Assembly: GCF_001854885.1 (NCBI RefSeq)
Contig: NZ_MDDV01000024.1
Coordinates: 124,001 to 188,000 of the forward strand
Source: Ensifer sp. LCM 4579
GTDB taxonomy: Bacteria; Pseudomonadota; Alphaproteobacteria; Rhizobiales; Rhizobiaceae
Reading direction: 5' to 3'
DNA length: 64,000 nucleotides
Below are positions 18,279 through 26,017 of the stretch, piece after piece. The notes under the pieces are model-generated. The model did no database searches and was not told the DNA's origin. It saw only the letters and a program-made list of their open reading frames with translations. The stretch's first letter is position 1; each line of letters begins with the position of its first letter. The translations under genes and the position numbers were made by a program.

Positions 18279-18290
18279 GGTCGAGCTCCC

Positions 18291-19490
18291 TTATTCAGCG
18301 GCAAGCACGGCGATGCCTTCGCCGCGGGCATGTCCGATGGTCGTGACGACGGCTGCTTTTGCCGGCGCAGTCATCGGCGATTCGGCAGGATCGAAAGGCG
18401 GGATTTCGGCGCCATGGCCGAGCGCAAGTGCGGCAAGCGCCATGCCGACCGGGAACTGCGCCTCGACACCATGACCGACGAGACCGCCGAAGGCGCGGAC
18501 CGGCCTGGCGGCGAGTTCCGTTTCGAGGAATTTTCTTTCGCGGCGAACGAGATCATGGAAACCGGAGGTTCCGGAAAACACCACGGTCGACTGCGGATCG
18601 AGGTGAGCTGCCGGCTGCGCCAGGTCCTTGAGGCGCGCCTCGAGCCGGCCCTCGTCGCGGTTGCCGCGATCGCCGCCGATCGCATCGATCGTCGCATAGA
18701 TGCGGGCGCCGCGCGCCTCGGCATATTCGCGCGACTCGAGCACGAGGAAAGCGCCCACGGAACCGAGGATCATGCCGCCGCCATTTTCGGCCGCGCGCGA
18801 CCAGATCGGATGCCACGCGCCGGTCGCATGCGCCTGGATGGCCTCGAACAGCAGGACGATGTCGAGACGCTCGGCCGAAAAGGCCCCGCCGACAAGCGTA
18901 TGGGTCGACTGCCCGGCCTTGATGCGGGCGAAAGCGGTCTCGACCGCCGAGATGCCGGCTGCCTCCTCGCCCATGAAGGTGCGCGAGGAGCCGGTGACCT
19001 TGTGCACGATGGAAATATTGCCGGCAAGCAAGTTGGAAAGCTGGGCGAGAAAGAGCGTCGGGCGCAGTTCGGTGGTCAGCTTCTCGTTCAGGAGCCGCTC
19101 GCGGTCATTGCGCTTCAAGGCCTCGTCGACGATCAGCGAGTCGACATTGATATCGCGCTCGCCGCCGCCGGCGGCGACGATCATGTCCATGCTGCCGCAG
19201 GCGTCGAGATCGTCCTTCAGGCCGGCATCGTCGAGTGCAAGCCCGGCGGCGAAGACGCCGAGGCGCTGCCAGTTCTCCATCTGCCGTTGGTCGCCGCGCT
19301 TCGGGATCTGCTCGGACCAGTCGATTTCCGGCAGCGGATGAATCGGATAAGGCGCGAAACGTTCGGTTTCGATCCGCACTTCCGGTGCCTCGGCCGCCGT
19401 CAGGAGCTTCACATGCGGCTCGGTGCCGACACCCTGGCTCGTCACGATGCCGATGCCGGTGATCACCACGTCGTTTGCGGATTTCGTCAT
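18291..19490 (-). CDS. fabF2XL: Beta-ketoacyl-ACP synthase homologue lacking catalytic Cys and His (fabF2XL type)
   Basis: Thiolase-fold condensing-enzyme homologue of 399 residues. It begins VVITGIGIVTSQGVG like FabF and keeps VLESREYAEARGARIYA. The nucleophile region, normally TACASG, reads KVTGSSRTFMGEEAAG with no Cys. The NAHGT motif is replaced by VVFSGTSGFHDL. A second-His-like GHGVEAQFPVGMALA remains. It is therefore unlikely to condense alone; it may act as a chain-length-factor-like partner of fabF1. It starts one base after the fabZ stop and precedes fabF1 by 12 bp. The partner role is inference. Confidence 0.88.
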   Translation of the reverse strand: MTKSANDVVITGIGIVTSQGVGTEPHVKLLTAAEAPEVRIETERFAPYPIHPLPEIDWSEQIPKRGDQRQMENWQRLGVFAAGLALDDAGLKDDLDACGSMDMIVAAGGGERDINVDSLIVDEALKRNDRERLLNEKLTTELRPTLFLAQLSNLLAGNISIVHKVTGSSRTFMGEEAAGISAVETAFARIKAGQSTHTLVGGAFSAERLDIVLLFEAIQAHATGAWHPIWSRAAENGGGMILGSVGAFLVLESREYAEARGARIYATIDAIGGDRGNRDEGRLEARLKDLAQPAAHLDPQSTVVFSGTSGFHDLVRRERKFLETELAARPVRAFGGLVGHGVEAQFPVGMALAALALGHGAEIPPFDPAESPMTAPAKAAVVTTIGHARGEGIAVLAAE

Positions 19491-19491
19491 C

Positions 19492-19968
19492 TTATTTCTC
19501 CGAACCGGCCGTTGCGGCCATGAGACCCAGTTCCTCGGCGCGCCCGCGAACGATATCGCCGAGCGGCACCTGATCGAAGGGTACCGTTCTCAGCTTCAAC
19601 TGGGCATCGCAGATCTTCTTGCCGCCCGAGGCGATCTTCGCCTTGGTGACGGCGAAACCGGACCCTTCGTGCTCCAGCAGCGCCTCGATCTCGAGTTCGG
19701 CCGAGGGCTCGACGAAGCTGCGCATCTTGGCGCCGTCGACCGACATCAGGAACGGCATCGCCGCGAATTTCGTCGCCGCGAGCACGAGGAAGCCGGAGGC
19801 CTGCGCCATGGTTTCGATCAGGAGGACGCCCGGGACCAGCGGGTAGCCGGGAAAATGCCCCTCGAAGACGGGGCTCTTCTCCGGGACGACGGAGCGCGCC
19901 GTCAGCCGGCCGGCCGTAAGATCGACGCTCTCGATGCGGTCGATCATCTGGAAATACTCGAGGAGCAT
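19492..19968 (-). CDS. fabZXL: 3-hydroxyacyl-ACP dehydratase, FabZ-like (fabZXL)
   Basis: Hot-dog-fold dehydratase of 158 residues. The catalytic His lies in FEGHFPGYPLVPGVLLIE near residue 38, with the partner Glu in IETMAQASG near residue 52. It dehydrates 3-hydroxyacyl chains on AcpXL during assembly of the lipid A very-long-chain fatty acid. It is the second gene of the operon, 113 bp after acpXL. Confidence 0.9.
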   Translation of the reverse strand: MLLEYFQMIDRIESVDLTAGRLTARSVVPEKSPVFEGHFPGYPLVPGVLLIETMAQASGFLVLAATKFAAMPFLMSVDGAKMRSFVEPSAELEIEALLEHEGSGFAVTKAKIASGGKKICDAQLKLRTVPFDQVPLGDIVRGRAEELGLMAATAGSEK

Positions 19969-20081
19969 GAAGGCTCATCCCCGTTGTTTCGCGGCTGAAG
20001 TAAAAATGCCGATGCCGCCTGTCAAGCGACGGACGCAGCAGGCGGCATCGGAATTGGATCGAACCCGGATGGAGGCGTCAA

Positions 20082-20360
20082 TCAGGCCTTGGCGGCCCGC
20101 AATTCGTCGATCTTGGCGCAAAGGTTCTTCAGAACGAAATATTCCTCGGTCGAGACTTTGCCTTCATTGACTTCCTGCGTCCACTGCTCCAGCGGGATCT
20201 TGATGCCGAATTCCTTGTCGATCGCGAAAACGATGTCGAGGAAATCCAGGCTGTCGATGCCGAGATCATCGATGGTGTGGCTCTCCGGCTTGATCGTCTC
20301 GCGGTCGATCTCGCTCGTTTCTGCAATAATGTCGGCAACCTTGTCGAATGTAGCTGTCAC
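20082..20360 (-). CDS. acpXL: Acyl carrier protein AcpXL for very-long-chain fatty acids of lipid A
   Basis: Carrier protein of 92 residues, the length reported for rhizobial AcpXL, starting with GTG ([20 protein letters not shown]). The 4'-phosphopantetheine serine is in [15 protein letters not shown] near residue 39. The extended C-terminus ([20 protein letters not shown]) separates it from housekeeping AcpP. It carries the growing C28 chain that LpxXL transfers. First gene of the cluster. Confidence 0.95.
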   Translation of the reverse strand: MTATFDKVADIIAETSEIDRETIKPESHTIDDLGIDSLDFLDIVFAIDKEFGIKIPLEQWTQEVNEGKVSTEEYFVLKNLCAKIDELRAAKA

Positions 20361-20467
20361 GCGCAATACCTCATGAAATTCGAGTCTTGGCGATCCCTAT
20401 AGAAAAATGCACCGCAAAAGCCAATGCCTCCCTGGCTTCCGCGGTTGAGAATTGAAGACAGCTGTTG

Positions 20468-21817
20468 CTAAACGGCGACCGAGTGCCGTCCCCGCCCCGA
20501 GCGAAGATGCGCGTCGAAGGCGGCCGCGACCGTCCTCGCGAAGGGCCTGCCGCGCGGTGTCAGGCCGAAGACGCCGCTCTCGATCGTGGTGAGACCATCG
20601 GCGTCGCGGGCGCGAAAGAGCCGCGCCTCCTCTATGACCGCTGCGGCAAGCCCGGGAAACTCCGCCGCGATCCGCCCGAAGGAGAATCCGAACTCGCACA
20701 TGATGAGCGCGATCACCCGCGCCCGCAGCCGGTCCTCCGGCGTCATCAGATAACCGCGGACGACGGCAAGCCCGCCCTGCCCGACCCCACGCAGATATTC
20801 TCCGGTCGCCGTGTTATTCTGCACGTAGCCCTGCCGGAACTGACCGATTGCCGATGCGCCGAGGCCGATCAGCGTTTCGGCGGCATCGTCGGTATAGCCC
20901 TGGAAGTTGCGCCTAAGCCGCCCCTCCCGGCTGGCGACGGCGAGCGAGTCAGCCGCCTTGGCGAAATGATCGATGCCGATCGGCTGGTAGCCGGCGACGA
21001 CCAGCATTTCGGCTGCCCGCGACATCTGCGCATAGCGCTCGACGATGCCCGGCAGGCTCTCCTCCGGGATCATCGCCTGGTGCTTCTTCAGCCACGGCAC
21101 ATGCGCGTAGCCGAAGAGCGCGACCCGATCCGGAGCAAGGGAAAGCACGGCGTCGATGGTGCGCTCGAGCGACGGCATCGTCTGGTAAGGCAGGCCGTAG
21201 AGCACATCGCAATTGACGGAACGCACGCCACGGGCGCGTGACGCCTCGATCGCGTCGCGCGTCTGCTCATAGGTCTGGATCCGGTTGATCGCCTTCTGCA
21301 CCGTCGGATCGAAATCCTGGATGCCGAAGCTCGCCCGTGTCATGCCGATCGCCGCGAGCGCGTCGTGGCGGCCGGCGTCGAGATCGTTCGGGTCCATCTC
21401 GACGCTGATCTCGCACTTATCGGCAAAGGCGAAATGGCGGGCGAACTCTTGCCTGAGCGCCATCAGGTCATCGGGTCTGAGCAGCGTCGGCGACCCGCCG
21501 CCGAGATGCAGCGCAGTCACCCGTGCATCGCCGGTCACCAGCCCGCCCACCGCCTCGATCTCGCGGTGCAGACCCTTCAGATAGGCGGCAACCGGATCGT
21601 AGCGCAGCGTCTGCCTGGTATGGCAGGCGCAGAACCAGCAGAGCCGGTCGCAATAGGGAATATGCGCGTAGAGCGACAGGTTGTCGCCGGCCCCGAGCGC
21701 GCCGAGCCAGCGCGCATAGTGGGAATTGCCGACCTCTGCCGAGAAATGCGGCGCCGTCGGATAGCTCGTATAGCGCGGCACCGGCGCGGCATATTTCAAG
21801 ACAAGGGCATCTTCCAT
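20468..21817 (-). CDS. hemN: Oxygen-independent coproporphyrinogen III oxidase
   Basis: Radical SAM enzyme of 449 residues that decarboxylates coproporphyrinogen III to protoporphyrinogen IX without oxygen. The start is MEDALVLKYAAPVPRYTSYP. The iron-sulfur motif is YCDRLCWFCACH (CxxxCxxC, with the extra Cys typical of HemN) near residue 60. Then follow LHLGGGSPTLL, the SVEMDPNDL segment and the RNFQGYTDD/LIGLGASAIG substrate region. It supplies heme for the microaerobic oxidases. A perfect FNR box lies 55 bp upstream. Confidence 0.96.
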   Translation of the reverse strand: MEDALVLKYAAPVPRYTSYPTAPHFSAEVGNSHYARWLGALGAGDNLSLYAHIPYCDRLCWFCACHTRQTLRYDPVAAYLKGLHREIEAVGGLVTGDARVTALHLGGGSPTLLRPDDLMALRQEFARHFAFADKCEISVEMDPNDLDAGRHDALAAIGMTRASFGIQDFDPTVQKAINRIQTYEQTRDAIEASRARGVRSVNCDVLYGLPYQTMPSLERTIDAVLSLAPDRVALFGYAHVPWLKKHQAMIPEESLPGIVERYAQMSRAAEMLVVAGYQPIGIDHFAKAADSLAVASREGRLRRNFQGYTDDAAETLIGLGASAIGQFRQGYVQNNTATGEYLRGVGQGGLAVVRGYLMTPEDRLRARVIALIMCEFGFSFGRIAAEFPGLAAAVIEEARLFRARDADGLTTIESGVFGLTPRGRPFARTVAAAFDAHLRSGRGRHSVAV

Positions 21818-21871
21818 CGTGATCTCCGTTCACATCGCGGCAAGAGATAGGATGAAAATGCATCGTCGCCT

Positions 21872-21885
21872 TTGATTTTGATCAA
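21872..21885 (-). promoter_or_regulatory. Perfect FNR/FixK anaerobox upstream of hemN
   Basis: TTGATTTTGATCAA, a perfect TTGAT-N4-ATCAA palindrome, 55 bp before the hemN start and 21 bp outside the hicB stop. hemN is a classical FnrN/FixK target in rhizobia. Confidence 0.88.
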
Positions 21886-21906
21886 GTAGAACGGGGAAAG
21901 CCCGCA

Positions 21907-22254
21907 TCACCCCTCTGCAACTTCATGGGATACGGCTTGCTTCAACGTCCGCGTCACCCATTTGTTGAGGCTCACGCCTTCGCGCCGTGCGGCACTCGAC
22001 AAGGCTTTGTGCACGCTCGGTTCTGTCCGGACGACGAACTGGCCGGAAAACGGCTTCTCGGGTTCCTCGTCGCGTTCTTTGCAGAACGCCAGGTAATCCT
22101 CTACCGAATCCGCAAGCGCCTGCTTCAGCTCCGCGGCCGAGGTGCCCTGAAAGGTGATAACGTCGCGCATGTTGATGACTTCGCCGTGGAAGATTTCGGC
22201 GTCTTCATCAAATTCGACAACAGCTTCGTAGCCCTTGTAGTGCATTGTGGTCAT
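21907..22254 (-). CDS. hicB: HicB-family antitoxin
   Basis: Antitoxin of 115 residues. The N-terminal HicB fold (YKGYEAVVEFDEDAEIFHGE, then TFQGTSAAELKQALADSVED) is followed by a C-terminal ribbon-helix-helix DNA-binding segment (GQFVVRTEPSVHKALSSAAR, then EGVSLNKWVTRTLKQAV). It starts at 22254, overlapping the hicA stop by ATGA. It should bind HicA and repress the hicAB promoter. Its partner toxin gene carries a frameshift, so hicB may now be an orphan antitoxin or regulator. Confidence 0.88.
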   Translation of the reverse strand: MTTMHYKGYEAVVEFDEDAEIFHGEVINMRDVITFQGTSAAELKQALADSVEDYLAFCKERDEEPEKPFSGQFVVRTEPSVHKALSSAARREGVSLNKWVTRTLKQAVSHEVAEG

Positions 22255-22510
22255 GGTTGTATCTCCGCTTCGAGCAGGAAGCGCCGGACGGACTTCACCG
22301 CTCCTTTGTCGGTTTCCTTTTGCGGGTGCGGGCGATGGAATACCGCGCGCACGCCGTTCAGGACACCACGCACTCGCGATCCTTGCCCTTCCATGATTTC
22401 GGCGCCACATGCGGCAAGCAATGCCTCAATGTCCCCGCCAGAATCCCGGCACGAACAGGGTCGGCAAACACCGCTTCAAGGGTTGCCTGATGCTTCCTGC
22501 TTAATTCCAT
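22251..22510 (-). pseudogene. hicA: HicA-family toxin gene with a single-base frameshift
   Basis: The frame opens MELSRKHQATLEAVFADPV at 22510. The recognisable HicA body (IEALLAACGAEIMEGQGSRV, then AVFHRPHPQKETDKGAV) continues in another frame to a TGA at 22251 that overlaps the hicB start. The whole stretch is 260 bp, one base short of an 86-codon gene. The shift maps to the C run at 22433-22436 (plus strand). The conserved catalytic His lies in FHRPHP. It is either a real inactivation or a base-calling slip in the homopolymer. Confidence 0.75.
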
Positions 22511-22511
22511 A

Positions 22512-22532
22512 TAGTATCACTTTCTAGTATCA
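22512..22532 (-). promoter_or_regulatory. Direct repeats upstream of hicA, candidate HicB operator
   Basis: Two copies of TAGTATCA (22512-22519 and 22525-22532), 13 bp apart, directly before the hicA start. Position and RHR-type autoregulation fit an operator. Confidence 0.45.
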
Positions 22533-22813
22533 TTTCGATCTTGCCGCAGTGTCGCCTCTTCACGTGAGTGAACCGCGCCTAAAGGCTCGAGGCGAGCAAT
22601 GAGCAACTCCTTCTCATCCGTCAACAGCGACCAGTGTCCCGCACTCCCACTGAGGATCGTCTGCTTGCGAACAGGATTGGATTGGTCAGCATCCAAGAAT
22701 TGATCATCATCAAATTCGACTGAGACATAGTTTCGCGCCTGCACAACTGGGATCCGCCAAGCCTTGATTTGCCACCGCTGATCCTCTTTCCTTCGATGAG
22801 CATTAATCGACAC
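22517..22813 (-). CDS. Doubtful hypothetical ORF between hicA and fnrN
   Basis: A 98-codon frame with a possible GTG start (SINAHRRKEDQRW) and a polar product (VSVEFDDDQFLDADQSNP near its middle). It is read head-to-head with fnrN and contains the fnrN anaerobox. No family is recognised and no ribosome site is convincing. It may be a gene remnant or no gene. Confidence 0.22.
   Translation of the reverse strand: MSINAHRRKEDQRWQIKAWRIPVVQARNYVSVEFDDDQFLDADQSNPVRKQTILSGSAGHWSLLTDEKELLIARLEPLGAVHSREEATLRQDRNDTRK
22700..22713 (+). promoter_or_regulatory. Perfect FNR/FixK anaerobox upstream of fnrN
   Basis: TTGATCATCATCAA matches TTGAT-N4-ATCAA exactly, 114 bp before the fnrN start. It suggests autoregulation, as known for rhizobial fnrN. 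Confidence 0.72.
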
Positions 22814-22826
22814 GGGCAGGAAAAAC

Positions 22827-23567
22827 GTGCAGATCGTCGCCGAGAACCCCCGCAAGGACATCCATAATTCGGACATCCCCTTCGTGTGCATCGCCTGCGA
22901 GGCGCGCCATGGCGGCGTCTGCGGCGCGCTCACGCCCGGCCAGCTGACCGAACTCAGCCGCCACGCGACGCGGCGCTCGGTGGAGGCCGGCAGCGAGATG
23001 CTCGGCCAGGGCGAAGCGACCCGGACCCATGCCAACATCATCCGCGGGGTCGTGAAGCTGAGCAAGATGATGTCGGATGGCCGGCAGCAGATCGTCGGGC
23101 TTCAGTTCGCACCGGACTTCATGGGCAGGCCCTTCACGCGCGAAAGCGCGCTGAGTGCGGAAGCGGCGACCGATATCGACATCTGCGCCTTTCCGCACGC
23201 AGTCGTCGAGCGGCTGATGGCCGAGGCGCCAGGGCTCGAGCACCGGCTGCACGCGCAGGCCTTGAAGGAACTAGACGAAGCCCGCGAATGGATGCTGACG
23301 CTCGGCCGCAAGACGGCCCAGGAGAAGGTTGCAAGCTTCCTTTTTCTGATCGCAACCCATTTCGACCCCGAAGATGGCGTGGCGAACGAATTCGACCTGC
23401 CCCTGTCGCGCGCCGACATCGCCGACTATCTCGGCCTCACCATCGAGACCGTCAGCCGCCAGATCACCAAGCTGCGCAAGGACGGCGTGATCCGCATCGA
23501 GAACAACCGCCGCGTCTACGTGCCCGTCATGGCACGGCTGAAGCGCTGCGCGGGAATAGATGCGTGA
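22827..23567 (+). CDS. fnrN: FnrN/FixK-type CRP-FNR oxygen-responsive regulator
   Basis: Transcription factor of 246 residues. The N-terminal cysteine cluster VCIACEARHGGVCG (residues 20-33), with a further Cys in DIDICAF near residue 120, fits an FNR-type [4Fe-4S] oxygen sensor rather than a cysteine-poor FixK. The cyclic-nucleotide-like domain spans about residues 35-150. The HTH is SRADIADYLGLTIETVSRQI near residue 200; the E-SR contacts are those that read TTGAT half-sites. The four anaeroboxes in this window (ccoG, ccoN/hemerythrin, hemN, fnrN itself) are its predicted targets. Confidence 0.93.
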   Translation: MQIVAENPRKDIHNSDIPFVCIACEARHGGVCGALTPGQLTELSRHATRRSVEAGSEMLGQGEATRTHANIIRGVVKLSKMMSDGRQQIVGLQFAPDFMGRPFTRESALSAEAATDIDICAFPHAVVERLMAEAPGLEHRLHAQALKELDEAREWMLTLGRKTAQEKVASFLFLIATHFDPEDGVANEFDLPLSRADIADYLGLTIETVSRQITKLRKDGVIRIENNRRVYVPVMARLKRCAGIDA

Positions 23568-23640
23568 GTTTCCGGAGAACTAGAGCGCGAGCAGACGGAA
23601 AGCTCGCTCGTTTGCTTATGCAAGAACGGTGCTTGTGAGT

Positions 23641-23758
23641 GGATCCTCGGGTCAAGCCCGAGGATGACGGAGGAGGGAATGTCGTCAAAAATCCTGCTAC
23701 GCTTCATCGTAGCGCACAACCCTTTCTGTGGTCATCCTCGGGCTTGACCCGAGGATCC
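23641..23758. repeat. Inverted pair of ATCCTCGGG-type palindromes
   Basis: GGATCCTCGGGTCAAGCCCG at 23641 and CGGGCTTGACCCGAGGATCC ending at 23758 are inverted copies 62 bp apart. Each also contains its own hairpin (CTCGGG/CCCGAG). This is a widespread-looking intergenic repeat of a family different from the REP doublets. Confidence 0.75.
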
Positions 23759-23884
23759 AAATACAAGCCTACGATGGGCGGGCAGTTCCAGCGACGCCAG
23801 CACCCTCGAACGCCTTGGCTGTGTTGTGTTTCGGTAGCCAGAGCGCGCGCTGCGACGGGCAATGAAGAGAGGAGGTCTCATCTC

Positions 23885-23976
23885 AGCGCATCGGCAAAAA
23901 ATCGTACTCGATTTTCGGAAAGCTCGGTGCTCAGATTTTAAAGAATTGCAGCGACCTATGCGCGTCTGAAAAGACG
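23885..23976 (-). repeat. RIME-like intergenic mosaic repeat
   Basis: About 90 bp shared with 30093-30197: GCGCATCGGC, AAAATCGTAC, CGATTTT, GGAAAGCTCG, CAGCGACCT, and the hairpin GCGCGTC/GACGCGC. In the remaining ~460 bp between fnrN and cobD I see no gene. Confidence 0.7.
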
Positions 23977-24028
23977 CGCGGCGCGGTCGAGGGCGCTCCA
24001 AGCTGCAGGCCCTTCTCCAAACGTGTTT

Positions 24029-25018
24029 CTACCCGGATGCAAGAAGCAAGAACGGCACCGCCAGCACGGCAGAGGATGCCGCCAAAACCAAACAGGCAGC
24101 GTAGAAGACTGAAACGGCGGCGTCGATATCCTCGACGGTCGCGACGGGCCGCCCGGTCCCATTGATCATCGGCTCGTCCACCGTCACGCCGCCATAGACC
24201 CGCGGGCCTGCCAGCTGGATATCCAGTGCACCCGCCATCGCCGCTTCGGGCCAGCCGGAATTCGGCGAGCGGTGCAGGCCGTGGTCGCGTCGCGCCACGT
24301 CGATTGCGGCTCTTGCCGCCTCCGCGCCGCGCCTCAGATGTGCGCCGGCGGCAACGAGCAGCACCGAAAGCCGTGCCGCCGGAAGATTGGCGAGGTCGTC
24401 CAGCCGCGCGGAGGCCCAGCCGAAATGCAGATAGCGCGGGCTCTTGTGCCCGATCATCGAATCCGCGGTGTTGAGCATCTTATAGGCGAGCAACCCCGGA
24501 AGGCCGGCCAGGGCGTACCAGAGGGCGGGAGCAACGACCCCGTCGGAGAAATTCTCGGCGAGACTCTCGATCGCCGCGCGGCAGACGGCCGGCTCGTCGA
24601 GCGTATTCGGATCGCGCCCGACAATCATCGACACCGCCTCGCGGCCGCCGGCAAGCCCGTCGCGGCGAAGCCCGTCGGCAACCCGGGTGACGTGATCGGC
24701 AAGACTCTTCTGCGCGAGGAAGACGGCAACGATGATTGCCTCGAAGAGAAAGCCGATGGCGCCGAGGACATCGAAAAGGCGGTCAAGCACGATGCCGAGG
24801 ACGATGCTCGCAACGATCAGGGCGACGATCGTCACCAGCCCGCGCAACCTCAAGGAACCCCTCCCCAGGTCGGCGCGGTTGAACCCCTTGTCGAATAGGC
24901 CGATGGCCTGGCCGAAGTAGACGATCGGATGGGTGATCCGCGACCACAGCCAGTCCGGGTCGCCCACGAGGCGGTCGATCAGCAGCGCTGCCGCCAGGAT
25001 GAGAAGGGTTTCCGACAT
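24029..25018 (-). CDS. cobD: Adenosylcobinamide-phosphate synthase CobD/CbiB
   Basis: Integral membrane protein of 329 residues that attaches aminopropanol (or its phosphate) to adenosylcobyric acid. The family opening is LLIDRLVGDPDWLWSRITHP, then QKSLADHVTRVADGLR, the signature IVGRDPNTLD and the core AAIESLAENFSDGVVAPALW, followed by YKMLNTADSMIGHKSPRY. Several membrane spans are evident (residues 60-105 and the C-terminus). It starts immediately after the cobC stop and is last in cobABCD. Confidence 0.95.
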   Translation of the reverse strand: MSETLLILAAALLIDRLVGDPDWLWSRITHPIVYFGQAIGLFDKGFNRADLGRGSLRLRGLVTIVALIVASIVLGIVLDRLFDVLGAIGFLFEAIIVAVFLAQKSLADHVTRVADGLRRDGLAGGREAVSMIVGRDPNTLDEPAVCRAAIESLAENFSDGVVAPALWYALAGLPGLLAYKMLNTADSMIGHKSPRYLHFGWASARLDDLANLPAARLSVLLVAAGAHLRRGAEAARAAIDVARRDHGLHRSPNSGWPEAAMAGALDIQLAGPRVYGGVTVDEPMINGTGRPVATVEDIDAAVSVFYAACLVLAASSAVLAVPFLLLASG

Positions 25019-26017
25019 CTAGACCCCTGCCCCTTGCAAGGCTTCGGCGAGCCGGAGATCGCCGTGCTCGTCCGCCGAAAGGCCCAGCCGCAGCCAATGC
25101 GGGTTGTAATCGAATTTGCGCGTCAGGATGCGTGCCCTGCAAAGGCCCTCGTGAAGGGCGTGGGCGCGCTCATGTTCGACGAGAGCGAACAGACCCGTGC
25201 CGCCGACGACCTCGAGCCCGGCTCCGGCGAGCACCGCATCCAACCCGGCCTTCCGCCCCCAGATACGTTTGGCGACCTCCTCGGTATCCGCCCCCATCAG
25301 CCTTGCCGACAGGGCCAGCGCCGGACCGGAAACGGCCCACGGACCCAGCCACTCGCGCAAACATCCCATGACTGATGCCGTCGCGACGACGAAGCCCAGC
25401 CGCAGGCCGGCAAGCCCGAAGAATTTGCCGAAAGAGCGGAACACGATCAGGTTGTCATGATCCGCCACATGCGGCGCAACGCTTGCCGCCGGATAGAGAT
25501 CGCCGAAGGCTTCATCCACCACCAGCAGGCCGCCGCGCAAGGCCATCGCCTCGGCCAGGGCCAGGATTTGCTCCGGCTGGAAAAGCCGACCGGTGGGATT
25601 GTTGGGATTGACGACCACCGCGAACGGGGCCGCGGCCAGGTCTTCGACGGTCTCGACGAGATCGACGACCATGCCACCCGCCTCAAGCACACGGGCATAT
25701 TCGCCATAGGTCGGCGCAAGGATCGCGGCGCGTCCCGCCGGGCCCGCGACCCGCGGCAGCAACTGGATAGCCGCCTGCGTGCCGGGCACCGGCAAAGGCG
25801 GCAGGTTGCTGGTTCGGTAGTAGCGGCTTGCCGCCGCCCGCGCCGCCTGTTCCAGATGGCCGTCCGGCAGGCGGTGCCAGACGCGCGGATCGATCTCGGG
25901 AAGGGCGACCGGACACGGGTTGATACCGGTCGAAAGGTCGAGCCAGTCTTCAGGTGCGCCGCCGAAACGCGCTGCGGCCTCGCTGATGCCGCCGCCATGC
26001 GCGATGGGAGCCGTCAT
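25019..26017 (-). CDS. cobC: CobC, L-threonine-O-3-phosphate decarboxylase-like aminotransferase
   Basis: PLP-dependent fold-type I enzyme of 332 residues, CobC/CobD(Salmonella) family, making the aminopropanol side-chain precursor. N-terminal HGGGISEAAARFGGAPEDWL and LDLSTGINPCP are family marks. VVNPNNPTGRLF and VVDEAFGDLYP precede the PLP lysine in RSFGKFFGLAGLRLGF near residue 210. The ATG at 26017 overlaps the cobB stop (ATGA), and cobD follows without a gap. Confidence 0.93.
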   Translation of the reverse strand: MTAPIAHGGGISEAAARFGGAPEDWLDLSTGINPCPVALPEIDPRVWHRLPDGHLEQAARAAASRYYRTSNLPPLPVPGTQAAIQLLPRVAGPAGRAAILAPTYGEYARVLEAGGMVVDLVETVEDLAAAPFAVVVNPNNPTGRLFQPEQILALAEAMALRGGLLVVDEAFGDLYPAASVAPHVADHDNLIVFRSFGKFFGLAGLRLGFVVATASVMGCLREWLGPWAVSGPALALSARLMGADTEEVAKRIWGRKAGLDAVLAGAGLEVVGGTGLFALVEHERAHALHEGLCRARILTRKFDYNPHWLRLGLSADEHGDLRLAEALQGAGV

